This document shows positions 40,856 through 50,165 of a stretch of DNA of 64,000 nucleotides, in pieces. The DNA comes from Methylobacterium sp. AMS5 (GTDB lineage Bacteria; Pseudomonadota; Alphaproteobacteria; Rhizobiales; Beijerinckiaceae). The notes under the pieces are model-generated. The model was not told where the DNA came from, did not search any database, and was given only the letters and a program-made list of their open reading frames with translations. The first letter of the stretch is position 1. Each line of letters starts with the position of its first letter. The stretch lies in assembly GCF_001542815.1 (NCBI RefSeq), contig NZ_CP006992.1, positions 2,671,501 through 2,735,500 on the forward strand, in the 5' to 3' direction. A program made the position numbers and the translations under genes.

Positions 40856-42426
40856 GCGCCGACGACCTGACCCCGCGCCAGACCGAGGGCGTGCTCCACC
40901 CCGAGGTGCGTGCGCCCTCCGACGAGAGCGAGCGCGGCCCCGGCGGCGAACGACTCCAGCACGCCGAAGCTGCCTCGAAGCCGATCCGCGCCGACGCGCC
41001 GCGCGAGCCGCAGCCCCGCGGCGCCAAAGTGCGCGGCAACCGCCCGATCGACCAGGCGGAGGCCGCCGAGCGCTTCCTCGCCGCGCCGATGCATCAGAAG
41101 GCCCATGACGAGCGCCTCTGGGACGTGCGCCGCAAGCGCGATGTCGCCGCCCACGGCATCCCGGAATGGGAGGAGCTTCGCGAGCTTGCCTCGCAGATCA
41201 AGACGCACACGCTCACCCATCTCGACCGGTACCTCGAACAGTTCGAGGCGGCCGCACAGGCCAATGGCGTCCATGTCCACTGGGCCGAGGATGGGGCGGA
41301 CCACAACCGCATCGTCCTCGACATCCTGCGGAAACACGGCGCCAAGTCGCTGGTCAAATCGAAGTCGATGCTGACCGAGGAGTGCGGCTTCCGCCACTTC
41401 ATGGCAGCCCACGAGATCGACGTGATCGAGACCGATCTGGGCGAGCGCATCCAGCAGCTCGACGACGAGGAGCCGAGCCACGTGGTGATGCCGGCGGTCC
41501 ACAAGACCCGCCTCGACGTCGCAGAGGTGTTCGCCCGGACGCTCGGCACCGACCCCGACAACGACGACGCCCACTACCTCGCCGAGAGCCAGCGCGAGAC
41601 GACCCGTCCGCTGATCCTCAAGGCCGATGCCGGCCTCACCGGCTGCAACTTCGCCATCGCCGAAACCGGAACGGTGGTCACCTGCACCAACGAGGGCAAT
41701 GCCGACCTCTCCGGCAACGTGCCGCCGCTGCAGATCCACTCGATCGGCATCGAGAAGCTGATTCCCCGCGTCGAGCATCTCGGCGTGTTCATCCGCCTGC
41801 TCTCGCGTTCGGCGCTCGGCTCGCCGATTACCCAGTACACCTCGCATTTTCGCGGGCCGCGGCCGGGCACCGAGATGCACATGGTGCTGGTCGATAACGG
41901 CCGCTCCGAGCGGTTAGGGATGGAGGAGTTCTGGACCTCCCTCAAATGCATCCGCTGCGGCGCCTGCATGAACACCTGCCCGGTCTACCGGCGGTCGGGC
42001 GGCCTTTCCTATGGCGCGACCTATTCCGGGCCGATCGGGCTCATCATCGACCCGACCTTCAACAAGCGGAAATACTCGACCCTGCCGTTCTCCTCGACCA
42101 TGAATGGCTCCTGCACCAACGTCTGCCCGGTGAAGATCAACATCCACGAGCAGATTTTTGCCTGGCGCAAGGTGCTTGCCGAGGAGCACCGGATCCCGCT
42201 CCTGAAGCAGGGCATGATGAAGGCGGCCGGCGCCGTGCTGAGCCGTCCGGCCGCCTACCGCGCCGCGATCCAGACCGCCGACTCGGCCCTGCGCGTCCTG
42301 CCGCGCTTTGCCGTCTACAACCCGGCCAACACCTGGGGGAAGAAGCGTGAGATGCCGCACGCCCCGCGCCAGAGCTTCCACGCGTGGTACCGCGAGAACC
42401 GGATGAAGAAGGGGCAGGACGCGTGA
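40852..42426 (+). CDS. lutB: L-lactate oxidation iron-sulfur protein LutB/LldF
   Basis: 524 residues from ATG 40852. The N-terminal ~60 residues are charged and poorly conserved. The LUD domain covers about 90-350 (VKSKSMLTEECGFRHFMAAH; GLTGCNFAIAETGTVV). Two 4Fe-4S ferredoxin motifs follow: LKCIRCGACMNTCPVYRRSGG near 363 and SCTNVCPVKINIHEQI near 422 (partly degenerate spacing). The C-terminus ends with GKKREMPHAPRQSFHAWYRENR. It works with LutA and LutC in lactate utilisation. Coupled to lutC by a GTGA overlap. Confidence 0.95.
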   Translation: MSADDLTPRQTEGVLHPEVRAPSDESERGPGGERLQHAEAASKPIRADAPREPQPRGAKVRGNRPIDQAEAAERFLAAPMHQKAHDERLWDVRRKRDVAAHGIPEWEELRELASQIKTHTLTHLDRYLEQFEAAAQANGVHVHWAEDGADHNRIVLDILRKHGAKSLVKSKSMLTEECGFRHFMAAHEIDVIETDLGERIQQLDDEEPSHVVMPAVHKTRLDVAEVFARTLGTDPDNDDAHYLAESQRETTRPLILKADAGLTGCNFAIAETGTVVTCTNEGNADLSGNVPPLQIHSIGIEKLIPRVEHLGVFIRLLSRSALGSPITQYTSHFRGPRPGTEMHMVLVDNGRSERLGMEEFWTSLKCIRCGACMNTCPVYRRSGGLSYGATYSGPIGLIIDPTFNKRKYSTLPFSSTMNGSCTNVCPVKINIHEQIFAWRKVLAEEHRIPLLKQGMMKAAGAVLSRPAAYRAAIQTADSALRVLPRFAVYNPANTWGKKREMPHAPRQSFHAWYRENRMKKGQDA

Positions 42427-43028
42427 GCGCCCGCGAGACGATCCTCGCTCGCTTGCGCGCCAACCGCCCGGCCGGCGACTTTCCGCTGCCGGACGTGCCG
42501 AGGTTCCCGCCCCTGGTGGGTGACGATCTCGTCGCGGAATTTACCGAGCGTCTGGGCAAGATGGGCGGGCGAGTCGAGCGCGCGGGCAGCCCATCCGATC
42601 CCTTCGCCCCGGTGCGGTCGCGCCTGGACGGGGCGGCGGTGATCGCTTCCGCCGTGCCCGAATTCTCAGGGAACCGTGACCTTGCCGCCGTCGCCATGCC
42701 GACCGAGGTCAACGATGTCGACGTGGCGGTGGTGCGCGCGCGCTTCGGCGTCGCAGAGACCGGCTCGGTGCTGTTCACGCAAGACGACCTGATCGTGAAC
42801 GCGGTCGCCTATCTCGCCCAGCACCTGATCGTGCTGCTCGACCCCGCCGACATCCTCGTGAACGTCCAGGCCGCCTACAAGCGTCCGGATTTCGGACAGG
42901 CGGCCTACGCCGTGCTTCATACCGGCCCGTCCGCCACCGCCGACATCGAGGGCGTGCTGATTCACGGGGCGCAGGGCGTGCGTTCGCTGACCGTGCTTCT
43001 GCTGCAGCGCAAAAAACAAGCAGCCTGA
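42423..43028 (+). CDS. lutC: L-lactate utilisation protein LutC/LldG
   Basis: 201 residues from GTG 42423 overlapping the lutB stop. It contains a LUD domain: AAVIASAVPEFSGN, VVRARFGVAETGSVLF, LIVLLDPADILVNVQAAY and HTGPSATADIEGVLIHGAQGVRSLTVLLL. LutC has no Fe-S motif. It completes the LutABC set. Start chosen by the overlap and by the family-like MSARETILARLRA beginning. Confidence 0.94.
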   Translation: MSARETILARLRANRPAGDFPLPDVPRFPPLVGDDLVAEFTERLGKMGGRVERAGSPSDPFAPVRSRLDGAAVIASAVPEFSGNRDLAAVAMPTEVNDVDVAVVRARFGVAETGSVLFTQDDLIVNAVAYLAQHLIVLLDPADILVNVQAAYKRPDFGQAAYAVLHTGPSATADIEGVLIHGAQGVRSLTVLLLQRKKQAA

Positions 43029-43115
43029 AAGCGGAGCCGAACGGATCTCCGCGCGTTTGCGGCAAAACGTCTCGCGCGATCGGGGCGCTTTCCCACAAAA
43101 CCCGGAGCCGTCCCC

Positions 43116-43976
43116 GTGCGATTTAAGCTCGGTTGCAGTCTTGCCTACGACGTCAAGGCGCCCACCACTTTCATTTTCAACGTCGAGGTCGCGAAGCTGC
43201 AAAGCCTCGAGATCGCCCGCGAAAGCCTGACCTTGGCGCCGGATCTGGCGCGGCGCGTCTACGTCACGCCGGACCTCAAGAACCGTTATCTCGGGGTGAA
43301 CGTGCAGCCGGGCCCGTTCTCGCTCGAATACAATGCCGAGGTGGACCTGACCGTCGTTCGGGCCGACCCGGCGACGATCTCCGAGACGCCCGTCTCCGAA
43401 CTCCCCCTCGACATCCTTCCCTTCCTGCTTCCGAGCCGCTTCGTCTCGTCGGACCGGCTCGCTGCCTTCGCCCAGGCCGAGTTCGGCGACCTTCCGAAGG
43501 GCCATCAGCGGGTCAATGCGATCTGCAACTGGATCCACGACAACATCGACTATCGACGCGGCGCGAGCGACGGCGAGACGACGGCCGACGAAAGCCTGCT
43601 GATGCGCGCCGGCGTGTGCCGCGACTTCGCCCATCTCGGCGCCGCCTTCTGCCGCGGCCTCGGCATCCCGGCCCGGTTCGTGAGCTGCTACGCCTATGGC
43701 CTCGTGCCGGGGGACTTCCACGCCGTGTTCGAGGCCTATCTCGATGGGCGCTGGTGGCTGTTCGACGCGACGCGCCAAGCCCATCTCGACGGGCTCGTAC
43801 GCATCGGCATCGGACGGGATGCCGCCGAAATCGCCTTTTCGACGCCCTACGGCGACATGCAGCCGACCGGTATGGAGATCCGCATCGATCGCGCCGATGG
43901 GGCCCTGGAGCCGATGGAGCGCACGGTCGATGCGATCTCGACGGAGGAGCCGGCTCCGCATGCCGGCGCGGCCTGA
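43116..43976 (+). CDS. Transglutaminase-like (cysteine protease-fold) protein
   Basis: 286 residues from GTG 43116. Catalytic triad pattern complete: Cys in RAGVCRDFAHLGAAFCRGLGIPARF (near 170), His in DFHAVFEAYLDGRWWLFD (near 205) and Asp in FDATRQAHLDG. The N-terminal domain (FKLGCSLAYDVKAPTTFIFNVE) matches the bacterial transglutaminase N-terminal family. Related to the protein at 37260-38099, but that copy lacks the His. Role unknown. It lies 87 bp after lutC, but not clearly in that operon. Confidence 0.9.
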   Translation: MRFKLGCSLAYDVKAPTTFIFNVEVAKLQSLEIARESLTLAPDLARRVYVTPDLKNRYLGVNVQPGPFSLEYNAEVDLTVVRADPATISETPVSELPLDILPFLLPSRFVSSDRLAAFAQAEFGDLPKGHQRVNAICNWIHDNIDYRRGASDGETTADESLLMRAGVCRDFAHLGAAFCRGLGIPARFVSCYAYGLVPGDFHAVFEAYLDGRWWLFDATRQAHLDGLVRIGIGRDAAEIAFSTPYGDMQPTGMEIRIDRADGALEPMERTVDAISTEEPAPHAGAA

Positions 43977-44390
43977 ACGAAACGCCTCACACTCGGCGGC
44001 GCACCCGGTGAATCCGGTCGGCCGAGGGTGATGTGAAGTTTTTTTCGTATCGGACGGATTAAACGGCATTATCGCTCGTCAATCTTATGTTCCAGGCAAG
44101 CCTGGACGAATCTCCAAACTCCGCCCGCCCGGCTCCGTCCGCGGCGGGCTTTTTCGTTCGCGCTCGTCGCAATCCCCCCGAGCAACGAACGCCGAGCCGA
44201 CACATCATATGCGGTATCTAAATACCGTAATCGCAAAAGCCTTCCACGGATTGCGTTTTTCTCTCCGAGGCGTTCGCCGTCCGCCTTGACGAAGACGCAG
44301 AATCCTCCTAGTGACCCGGCCGTACGCCGCTGCGTCCTCACCCGACGCGGCGGCGCCTTGTTTCCAACGTCACCGGCACGGGAATCGGCC
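43977..44390. other. Intergenic region upstream of rplM
   Basis: 414 bases with no protein-coding support. Holds a candidate small transcript ending in an intrinsic terminator (44085-44154) and, at 44212-44227, the inverted repeat CGGTAT-CTAA-ATACCG. The rplM-rpsI promoter must lie in the right part, but no clear -35/-10 pair was recognised. Confidence 0.5.
44085..44154 (+). ncRNA. Candidate small RNA or leader: hairpin plus intrinsic terminator
   Basis: TCCAGGC-AA-GCCTGGA forms a hairpin (about 44091-44106), followed by an unpaired stretch and then GCCCGCC...GGCGGGC (44123-44149) with TTTTT directly after (44150-44154). This is a complete intrinsic terminator not attached to an obvious gene: the upstream gene ends 110-170 bp before. 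It could be a short independent sRNA or the terminator of the transglutaminase transcript. The 5' end is not determined. Confidence 0.4.
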
Positions 44391-44852
44391 ATGAAGACCA
44401 CTTCGCTGAAGCCCGCCGACGTCGACAAGAAGTGGGTCGTGATCGACGCCGAGGGCCTCGTCGTGGGCCGTCTCGCTTCGATCGTGGCGATGCGTCTGCG
44501 CGGCAAGCACAAGCCCGCCTACACGCCCCACGTCGATTGCGGCGACCACGTCATCGTCATCAACGCGGACAAGGTGAAGTTCACCGGCCGCAAGTACGAC
44601 CAGAAGGTCTACTACCACCACACGGGCTACCCGGGCGGCATCAAGGAGCGCTCGGCCAAGTTCATCCTCGAGGGCCGGTTCCCCGAGCGCGTGGTCGAGA
44701 AGGCCGTCGAGCGCATGCTGCCGCGCGGCCCGCTCTTCCGCCAGATCCTCGGCCACCTGCGCGTCTACAAGGGTGCCGCGCATCCCCACGAGGCCCAGCA
44801 GCCGCAGGCGCTCGACGTCGGCTCCCTCAACCGTAAGAACGTGAGCGCTTGA
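44391..44852 (+). CDS. rplM: Ribosomal protein L13
   Basis: 153 residues from ATG 44391 ([22 protein letters not shown]). uL13 signature: [43 protein letters not shown] near the start, [13 protein letters not shown] in the middle and [34 protein letters not shown] near the end. A large-subunit component, cotranscribed with rpsI as in most bacteria; rpsI starts 3 nt after its stop. Confidence 0.98.
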   Translation: MKTTSLKPADVDKKWVVIDAEGLVVGRLASIVAMRLRGKHKPAYTPHVDCGDHVIVINADKVKFTGRKYDQKVYYHHTGYPGGIKERSAKFILEGRFPERVVEKAVERMLPRGPLFRQILGHLRVYKGAAHPHEAQQPQALDVGSLNRKNVSA

Positions 44853-44854
44853 TC

Positions 44855-45340
44855 ATGGCGACCCTTCAGTCCCTCGCCGACCTCAATCGGGCGAACACCC
44901 AGACGAGCAACCCCGAGAACGAGGCGCCCGTCCACATTCAGAAGCTGGACGCCCAGGGCCGCGCCTACGCGACCGGCAAGCGTAAGGACGCGGTCGCCCG
45001 CGTCTGGATCAAGCCCGGCAACGGCACCGTGGTCGTCAACGGCCGCCCGGTCGAGACCTACTTCGCCCGTCCGGTGCTGCGCATGATCCTGCGCCAGCCG
45101 CTGGAGATCGTGTCCCGCGTCGATCAGTACGACATCACCGTCACGGTGAAGGGTGGTGGTCTCTCCGGTCAGGCCGGCGCCGTGCGCCATGGCCTGTCCA
45201 AGGCGCTGACCTACTACGAGCCGGAGCTGCGCTCCTCGCTCAAGCGCGAAGGCTTCCTGACCCGCGACCCGCGCGTCGTCGAGCGCAAGAAGTACGGCCG
45301 CAAGAAGGCTCGCCGCAGCTTCCAGTTCTCGAAGCGCTAA
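44855..45340 (+). CDS. rpsI: Ribosomal protein S9
   Basis: 161 residues from ATG 44855. The N-terminal ~35 residues are an extension; the uS9 core runs from [33 protein letters not shown] to [51 protein letters not shown]. The terminal FSKR reaches the P-site tRNA. A TTG ATG-like alternative two codons upstream (44849) overlaps the rplM stop and is less likely. Followed by an intrinsic terminator. Confidence 0.98.
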   Translation: MATLQSLADLNRANTQTSNPENEAPVHIQKLDAQGRAYATGKRKDAVARVWIKPGNGTVVVNGRPVETYFARPVLRMILRQPLEIVSRVDQYDITVTVKGGGLSGQAGAVRHGLSKALTYYEPELRSSLKREGFLTRDPRVVERKKYGRKKARRSFQFSKR

Positions 45341-45364
45341 GGCTTTTCATCTCCGATGGTGCAA

Positions 45365-45394
45365 AGGGTGGAGCCGCAAGGCTCCGCCCTTTTT
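45365..45394 (+). terminator. Intrinsic terminator of rplM-rpsI
   Basis: AGGGTGGAGCC-GCAA-GGCTCCGCCCT (45365-45390; 11-bp stem with one G-U type pair, GCAA tetraloop) followed by TTTTT. It lies 25 bp after the rpsI stop. Confidence 0.9.
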
Positions 45395-45423
45395 CGTATC
45401 TTGGATCGACGCGAGGCCGTCGC

Positions 45424-45798
45424 ATGAAAAGGGCAGGGAGCCCGGACCGTCCGAGAAATGCAGCGCCGCCCACGGACCGCCGGGCGGTTCTGGCCGAGGC
45501 GTTGGCCCGTCTCGCGCCGCGCCTTCCGGATTTCGAGGCGGAAGCGGTGCTGGACCGGGCGTTGCGCAGCCCTGGCCTGCGCGGCGCGGTGCCGGAAACC
45601 GCGGCATGGCTCGCCCTGACCGCGCTCACCCGGCACAGCTTCACCGAGTACGACGACCTCCTCAACGAGGGCTACGACCGCGAGAGTGCCCGCCACTTCG
45701 TTCTCGAAGAGATGAACGTGCGGCTCGCCGAATGGGGCTGCCGCCGACGCGTCTCCGAAGAGGCTGACCCCGGCGAGGACGACTTCCCCGAAGCGTGA
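45424..45798 (+). CDS. DUF2293 domain protein
   Basis: 124 residues, soluble. The DUF2293-type core spans residues ~18-110: LARLAPRLPDFEAEAVLDRALRSPGLRGAVPETAAWLALTALTRHSFTEYDDLLNEGYDRESARHFVLEEMNVRLAEWGCRR. Such proteins are common in Rhizobiales and have no assigned role. It lies between rpsI and a Mop-domain gene on the same strand and is likely monocistronic. Confidence 0.85.
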   Translation: MKRAGSPDRPRNAAPPTDRRAVLAEALARLAPRLPDFEAEAVLDRALRSPGLRGAVPETAAWLALTALTRHSFTEYDDLLNEGYDRESARHFVLEEMNVRLAEWGCRRRVSEEADPGEDDFPEA

Positions 45799-45879
45799 GG
45801 GGAAAGCGGGCGGCGTCCGCTTGCCGGTCTGCGGACGCTGGGGCAGGGAGGGGCACCTCAACAGCGGAGACACCCTTCG

Positions 45880-46089
45880 ATGAAGCTCAGTGCGCGCAAC
45901 GTCCTCAAGGGCAAGGTCGTTTCGGTCGAGAAGGGCTCGACCACGGCCCATGTGAAGATCGAGATCGCCAGCGGGCAGATCATCACTTCGGCCATCACCA
46001 ACGAATCGGTCGATTCGCTGGGTCTGAAGGTCGGCGGCGAAGCCTATGCCGTGATCAAGAGCTCCGACGTCATCATCGCCGTCGACTGA
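45880..46089 (+). CDS. Molybdopterin/molybdate-binding (Mop, TOBE) protein
   Basis: 69 residues forming a single TOBE/Mop domain: MKLSARNVLKGKVVSVEKGSTTAHVKIEIASGQIITSAITNESVDSLGLKVGGEAYAVIKSSDVIIAVD-type pattern, with KLSARN..G.V..I..G....V.i.. at the start and AVIKSSDV near the end. Single-domain Mop proteins form hexamers that bind molybdate or tungstate. A good ribosome binding site region (CAACAGCGGAGAC) precedes the ATG. No molybdenum transport genes are nearby. Confidence 0.92.
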   Translation: MKLSARNVLKGKVVSVEKGSTTAHVKIEIASGQIITSAITNESVDSLGLKVGGEAYAVIKSSDVIIAVD

Positions 46090-46115
46090 GCCGAGCCAGG
46101 CTCACCCTTCCAGGC

Positions 46116-46994
46116 TCAACCTTCGATCGCCAGCGCGATCCCGTGCCGGGCGGTCGCGCCCGGCGCCAGAAGGCGCTGCGAATCACGGTTCTCCAAGGCG
46201 CCATCGAAATCGGCCCAGTCGGCATGTCCGGTCCAGGCTTCGAGCGACAGGAACGGCGCCGTCGGCTTGGTCCAGACCGCAAGATGGGGGAAGTCTTCCA
46301 TCCGCATGGCGATGGCTCGGCCGCTCGGCGACACGAAGCGCATCGCCCGGCTCCGCGCGTTGAGGAAGACCAGAGCCTCGCTGAAGAGGATGGGATCGAG
46401 GTCGAGGCGTGCGCCGTCGAGGGTCAGCTCCCGCTCGCTGCGCACCAGAAGCCCGCCCGCGCCGACCTCCGGGACGAAGGGCCGCTCCGCCTCCTCGAAC
46501 AGAACCGCGTAGCCGCCATCGGCGCGCCGCTCACCTCCGGCGAAAGGCCAGGGAAAGGCGGGGTGGAAACCGAGGGCGTAGGGCAGGGCGCCTTCACCCG
46601 GATTCTCGACCCGGATATCGAAGGCGAGGGTCTTTGCTGCGATGCGAGCGGCGATCGTCAACTGGAACGGGAAGGGGTAGTGCGTCCGCGTCGCCGCGCT
46701 GTCGGTCAGGCGCAGGGAAACCGCGTCCTCGCTTTGGCTGACGACCGCGAAAGGCAGATCGCGGGCAAAACCATGCTGGGCCATCGGGTAGCGCTGCCCG
46801 CCCACCTGCACGCTGCCGCCGGACGAGGCGCCGACGACGGGGAAGAGCCAGGGTGCATGCCGGTTCCAGTGCTCCGGATCGCCGCTCCAGAGATATTCGC
46901 GGCCATCGACCTGCCACGAGACCGGCTCGGCGCCGTTCAGCGCGATCCGCGCCATGCTGCCGTCATCCGCACGGATCTCGACCGTCCCGTCCAT
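46116..46994 (-). CDS. Aldose 1-epimerase family protein
   Basis: 292 residues from ATG 46994 (MDGTVEIRADDGSMARIALNGAEPVSW). Pattern of the galactose-mutarotase-like fold (YeaD/LACX-related): WSGDPEHWNRHAPWLFPVVGASSGGSVQVGGQRYPMAQHGFARDLPF with the conserved HGFAR, then ALGFHPAFPWPF and LEAWTGHADWADFDG near the end. These enzymes convert anomers of aldoses or hexose-6-phosphates. The sugar is not determinable. It is downstream of the PglK-like exporter on the same strand. Confidence 0.9.
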   Translation of the reverse strand: MDGTVEIRADDGSMARIALNGAEPVSWQVDGREYLWSGDPEHWNRHAPWLFPVVGASSGGSVQVGGQRYPMAQHGFARDLPFAVVSQSEDAVSLRLTDSAATRTHYPFPFQLTIAARIAAKTLAFDIRVENPGEGALPYALGFHPAFPWPFAGGERRADGGYAVLFEEAERPFVPEVGAGGLLVRSERELTLDGARLDLDPILFSEALVFLNARSRAMRFVSPSGRAIAMRMEDFPHLAVWTKPTAPFLSLEAWTGHADWADFDGALENRDSQRLLAPGATARHGIALAIEG

Positions 46995-47057
46995 CGCTCC
47001 TGCCCCCCGCACGCTTCTGCTTCGCTTCGAAGCGATAGCCGGGCCGGGGCGGAACCG

Positions 47058-48848
47058 CTACCGGGCCGGTGCCACGACGGCGTTCGCAGGGGGCGGCGAA
47101 GCGGCCGGCTCCGCGATCACCTGCGAGGGCGGCCCCGAGGCGACGATCCGTCCCTCCTCGACGACATGGACCGTGTCGGCCCGGCGCAGCGAAGTCAGGC
47201 GGTGGGCAATCATGATGATCGTGCGCGTGCCGCCCAGCGCGCCGAGCGCCTCCATCACCGCGGCCTCGGTCTCGCCGTCCAGCGCACTGGTCGCCTCGTC
47301 GAACACGATGACATCGGGATCGTGGTACAGCGCGCGGGCGATGCCGATGCGCTGGCGCTGGCCGCCGCTGAGCCGGGCACCGCGCTCGCCCACGCCGGTC
47401 TCGTAGCCCGCGGAAAGGGCCGCGATGAAATCATGCGCACCCGCCAGCCGCGCGGCGCGCTCGACGGCTGCCCGGTCGAGACTGTTCGGCGGGATGCCGA
47501 GAGCAATGTTCTGCGTGATGCTGCCATCGATCAGGAACACGTCCTGCGGCACGTAACCGATCCGGTTCTGCCAGGCCGGCAGGCTGTCGGGATCAAGTGG
47601 ACGGCCGTCGATCAGAATGCGCCCCCGCGTCGGCGTGAGAATGCCGAGGATCAGGCCCACCAGCGTCGACTTGCCCGACCCGGTGCGTCCGACGAGGCCG
47701 ACCGTGGTGTGGGCGGCGATCGTCAGGTCGATGCCGCGCAAGGTCGGACGACCGGTTTCGTAGTCGAACGCGACATCCTCCAGACGGATCGCCTGCGCGA
47801 AGGGCAAGCGCTCGGTGGTGCGAAGCGTGCGCTCCCGCTCGCCTGCCAACGCATCGACGATCAGGCGCACGCCGGGCAGGTGGAAGCGCAACTGCGAGAC
47901 GGCGGTGAAGATGTTCTGGAAGGCCGGCAGCATGCGGTAGCCGGCGAAGGCGAACAGGCCGAGCAGCGGCAGCATGCCGGCGGTGTCGATCCCTTGCGTC
48001 AGCGCGAACAGCACCACGGCGATCACGCCGCCGAAGGCGAGCGATTCGATGACGAAGCGCGGCAACTGCCCGGTGACCAGACTCGAGGCGAGGGCGTGGG
48101 CGTAGGAGCGCGCCGGCGCATCGAAGCTGCTCGTGAACGTCTCGGCCCGGCCGTAGAGCTTGAGTTCGGTCAGCGCGCCGAAGGTCTCCTGCACGACACG
48201 GTAGCGGCCCTCGTTGTCCGCCACCGCCCGGGCGCCGAGCCGGGAAAGGCGCGCCCGCATCACGATGTAGATCGCGACGTAGAGCCCGCCGAAGCCGCCG
48301 CCGAGGATCAGCGCGAGCCGGGGCTGGTAGGCGATCAGGAAGATCACCACCGCGAGGGCCGAGGCGCCGCGCGAGGCGATCACCATAGCCGGGGTGAGCA
48401 CGCCGACGACGAGGCGGTCGGTCTCGCTCAGCACGTTCTTGGCGAGTTCGGCGCTGTTGGCATGAGCGAAGAACAGGCGCTCGCGATCGACGTAGCGGGC
48501 GAGCAGGCGCTGGGCAAACCCATAGCCGACAAGGTGGGCGAACAGGAGTTGCGCATAGGCGAAGGCGGCATTCACCGCGCTGGTCAGCAGGATCGCCGCG
48601 AGCGCGGCAAACCCTGTCGCGAGCAGGAAGGTGCGGTCGTCGGCGAGGCCGAAGGCATCGCGGAGGTTGCCGAGATACGGAATTCGCGCTGCCGCATCGG
48701 GATCGCCGACCAGCGTGAGGAAGGGGAGCACCGAGGCGACGCCGACCACTTCGAGCAGGGCCGCGAGCCCGAGCCCGAGCCCCAGCAGCAGGAGCCGCCT
48801 TCGGTCGTGTCGCCGCATCACCCGCAGGAGATCGAGGAGGGTCCTCAA
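47058..48848 (-). CDS. ABC exporter, fused permease/ATPase (PglK/WlaB-like)
   Basis: 596 residues. The N-terminal half has six membrane helices, starting [32 protein letters not shown], which resembles the PglK-type flippase N-terminus. The nucleotide-binding domain has Walker [15 protein letters not shown] (near 385), signature [17 protein letters not shown] (near 490), Walker [18 protein letters not shown] and H-loop MIAHRLTSL. Half-transporter, expected to dimerise. PglK-type exporters flip lipid-linked oligosaccharides; lipid or glycan export is therefore a reasonable guess, unproven here. Confidence 0.9.
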   Translation of the reverse strand: MRTLLDLLRVMRRHDRRRLLLLGLGLGLAALLEVVGVASVLPFLTLVGDPDAAARIPYLGNLRDAFGLADDRTFLLATGFAALAAILLTSAVNAAFAYAQLLFAHLVGYGFAQRLLARYVDRERLFFAHANSAELAKNVLSETDRLVVGVLTPAMVIASRGASALAVVIFLIAYQPRLALILGGGFGGLYVAIYIVMRARLSRLGARAVADNEGRYRVVQETFGALTELKLYGRAETFTSSFDAPARSYAHALASSLVTGQLPRFVIESLAFGGVIAVVLFALTQGIDTAGMLPLLGLFAFAGYRMLPAFQNIFTAVSQLRFHLPGVRLIVDALAGERERTLRTTERLPFAQAIRLEDVAFDYETGRPTLRGIDLTIAAHTTVGLVGRTGSGKSTLVGLILGILTPTRGRILIDGRPLDPDSLPAWQNRIGYVPQDVFLIDGSITQNIALGIPPNSLDRAAVERAARLAGAHDFIAALSAGYETGVGERGARLSGGQRQRIGIARALYHDPDVIVFDEATSALDGETEAAVMEALGALGGTRTIIMIAHRLTSLRRADTVHVVEEGRIVASGPPSQVIAEPAASPPPANAVVAPAR

Positions 48849-49226
48849 ACAGTCACCGGGGCGAGAGGGGCTGCCATCCGAAGGACCGACGCGAAAGCGC
48901 GACGACGCCTGGACAGGTGGACTCCGGGCCGAATGCTTTCGGAGCGTTGCTTAAGTGGTTGATGACAAACGGACCCTGGACCCATTTGTGTCGAGCGCGG
49001 TCTCTAGCATGGCGGGCGGAGGGGGCGTCAAGCGCATGCAGGCCGAGCTGCAGGAGCTGGTCGCCGGATCGAACCCCTGGCCGAACGATCGGGTTGGCGG
49101 GAGCGGTTCGGAACGTCCTGCCGGGGTCTCTCCGGGCTCCGGGTCGTGCGGGAGGTGGACGATTCGAATCGTGGGATGACAGATTCGAGCCGGGGAACCA
49201 GAACCTTGGCGGTACGTTTCGCAAGC
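48849..49226. other. Intergenic region upstream of the ABC exporter
   Basis: 378 bases between divergent genes. No coding evidence. The stretch 49010-49100 is GC-rich, with a T-loop-like element (GGATCGAACCC) but no paired acceptor or anticodon stems, so I do not call a tRNA. Promoters for both flanking genes are presumably here. Confidence 0.45.
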
Positions 49227-49745
49227 ATGGAACACTATAGATCCGTCTTCGCGACCACCGCCGTTATGGTGTTTGGTCTTCTTGCGACCTCTCCTCTCGT
49301 GAGAACGCAGAATTCGGCGCCGTCGCGCGCTGCAAGCGTGGTCGTCAGCAGCGCGGAGGCGGCCGATGGTTCCACCTGGGCCGATCCGCCGCGATACAGC
49401 GCCGGTATGGATGCGGTGCCCGGTGCGGCGAAGCCGAGCATGGACGAAAGCGGCGGCGTGCCGGCGCCGAAGCCCGCGTCCTTCACTCTGCTGTCACCAG
49501 AGACGGTCGCGCTCCTGGCGGCCGACGACCTCGCTGGCGCCGACACGACGCAGCGGGTGCAAGCCGTGCGGCGTCACCGTGCTGCAAAGATCGCGACGCG
49601 CGTACGGCCGGCTCCGATTTCCGAGAATTCCGCTGCATTGCCGGCTTCCATCGCGGAGACGGATGCGACCCAGCCGCAGCAAGCCGCGCGGATCGATCCG
49701 ATCGGCGACCTCCTGCGAGGGCTGGGAATCGGCCGGGATAGCTGA
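49227..49745 (+). CDS. Hypothetical protein with N-terminal hydrophobic segment
   Basis: 172 residues from ATG 49227. An N-terminal helix (RSVFATTAVMVFGLLATSPLV) could be a signal peptide or anchor; the rest is low-complexity, Ala/Pro/Ser-rich and without a recognisable domain, with a short C-terminal LLRGLGIGRDS helix. Unrecognised. The gene opens a stretch of genes (to ~50.95 kb) without known families and with more AT than the rest of the window, suggesting accessory DNA. Confidence 0.55.
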   Translation: MEHYRSVFATTAVMVFGLLATSPLVRTQNSAPSRAASVVVSSAEAADGSTWADPPRYSAGMDAVPGAAKPSMDESGGVPAPKPASFTLLSPETVALLAADDLAGADTTQRVQAVRRHRAAKIATRVRPAPISENSAALPASIAETDATQPQQAARIDPIGDLLRGLGIGRDS

Positions 49746-49874
49746 GGCCTCGGTTCAAGCCCGGTTCCGGCCCAAACCCTTTTCGGGCAAGTCAATCTGC
49801 CGCACGGCACGCGCCATCGTCCCCACTCGTTGATTCATAGGACGCCTCTGAATCCACGTCGTGGAGCAACCGTT

Positions 49875-49973
49875 ATGATTCTCGCTGCCGCCATCATGAT
49901 GATCGGTGCCGTTGGTGCGATCGCTATCACCGTCGCGGCACGGCCGAGCGCCGACCGCTTCCTGAAGTGGTGA
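49875..49973 (+). CDS. Membrane mini-protein 1 (32 residues)
   Basis: Peptide MILAAAIMMIGAVGAIAITV then AARPSADRFLKW; ATG 49875 has GGAG 8 nt upstream. One hydrophobic helix followed by a short polar end with Pro, Asp and terminal Trp. A second mini-protein 100 bp downstream shares the layout and the PxxDxFxxW ending, which supports both being real. No family recognised. Too short for standard gene callers. Confidence 0.55.
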   Translation: MILAAAIMMIGAVGAIAITVAARPSADRFLKW

Positions 49974-50072
49974 CGGCCCTGTGAACGCCCCTCGCGTGCC
50001 ATTCCAAGGCGGTGAAACTTCCCAAGCTCCTTCCGCGTTATGGCTGCGAAGAGATGACGCGGGGATCCGACG

Positions 50073-50165
50073 GTGGCGGCGATAGTGATGGTGGCAGGCG
50101 TGATCGGCGCAGCAGGAACACTGATCTGCCTGATGCCGCGGCTGGACTCGTTTTTCGAGTGGTAA
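50073..50165 (+). CDS. Membrane mini-protein 2 (30 residues), paralogue of mini-protein 1
   Basis: Peptide MAAIVMVAGVIGAAGTLICL then MPRLDSFFEW, GTG start at 50073; an internal ATG at 50088 is an alternative. Same design as mini-protein 1: Ala/Ile/Val/Gly helix with I.MV.G..GA spacing, then PxxDxFxxW at the C-terminus. No strong ribosome binding site upstream, so the start is uncertain. The paired occurrence is the main evidence. Confidence 0.5.
   Translation: MAAIVMVAGVIGAAGTLICLMPRLDSFFEW

Noticed and set aside
49040..49085. T-loop-like sequence suggesting a tRNA or tmRNA 3' end
   Set aside because: No matching T-stem, acceptor stem or anticodon arm could be drawn on either strand.
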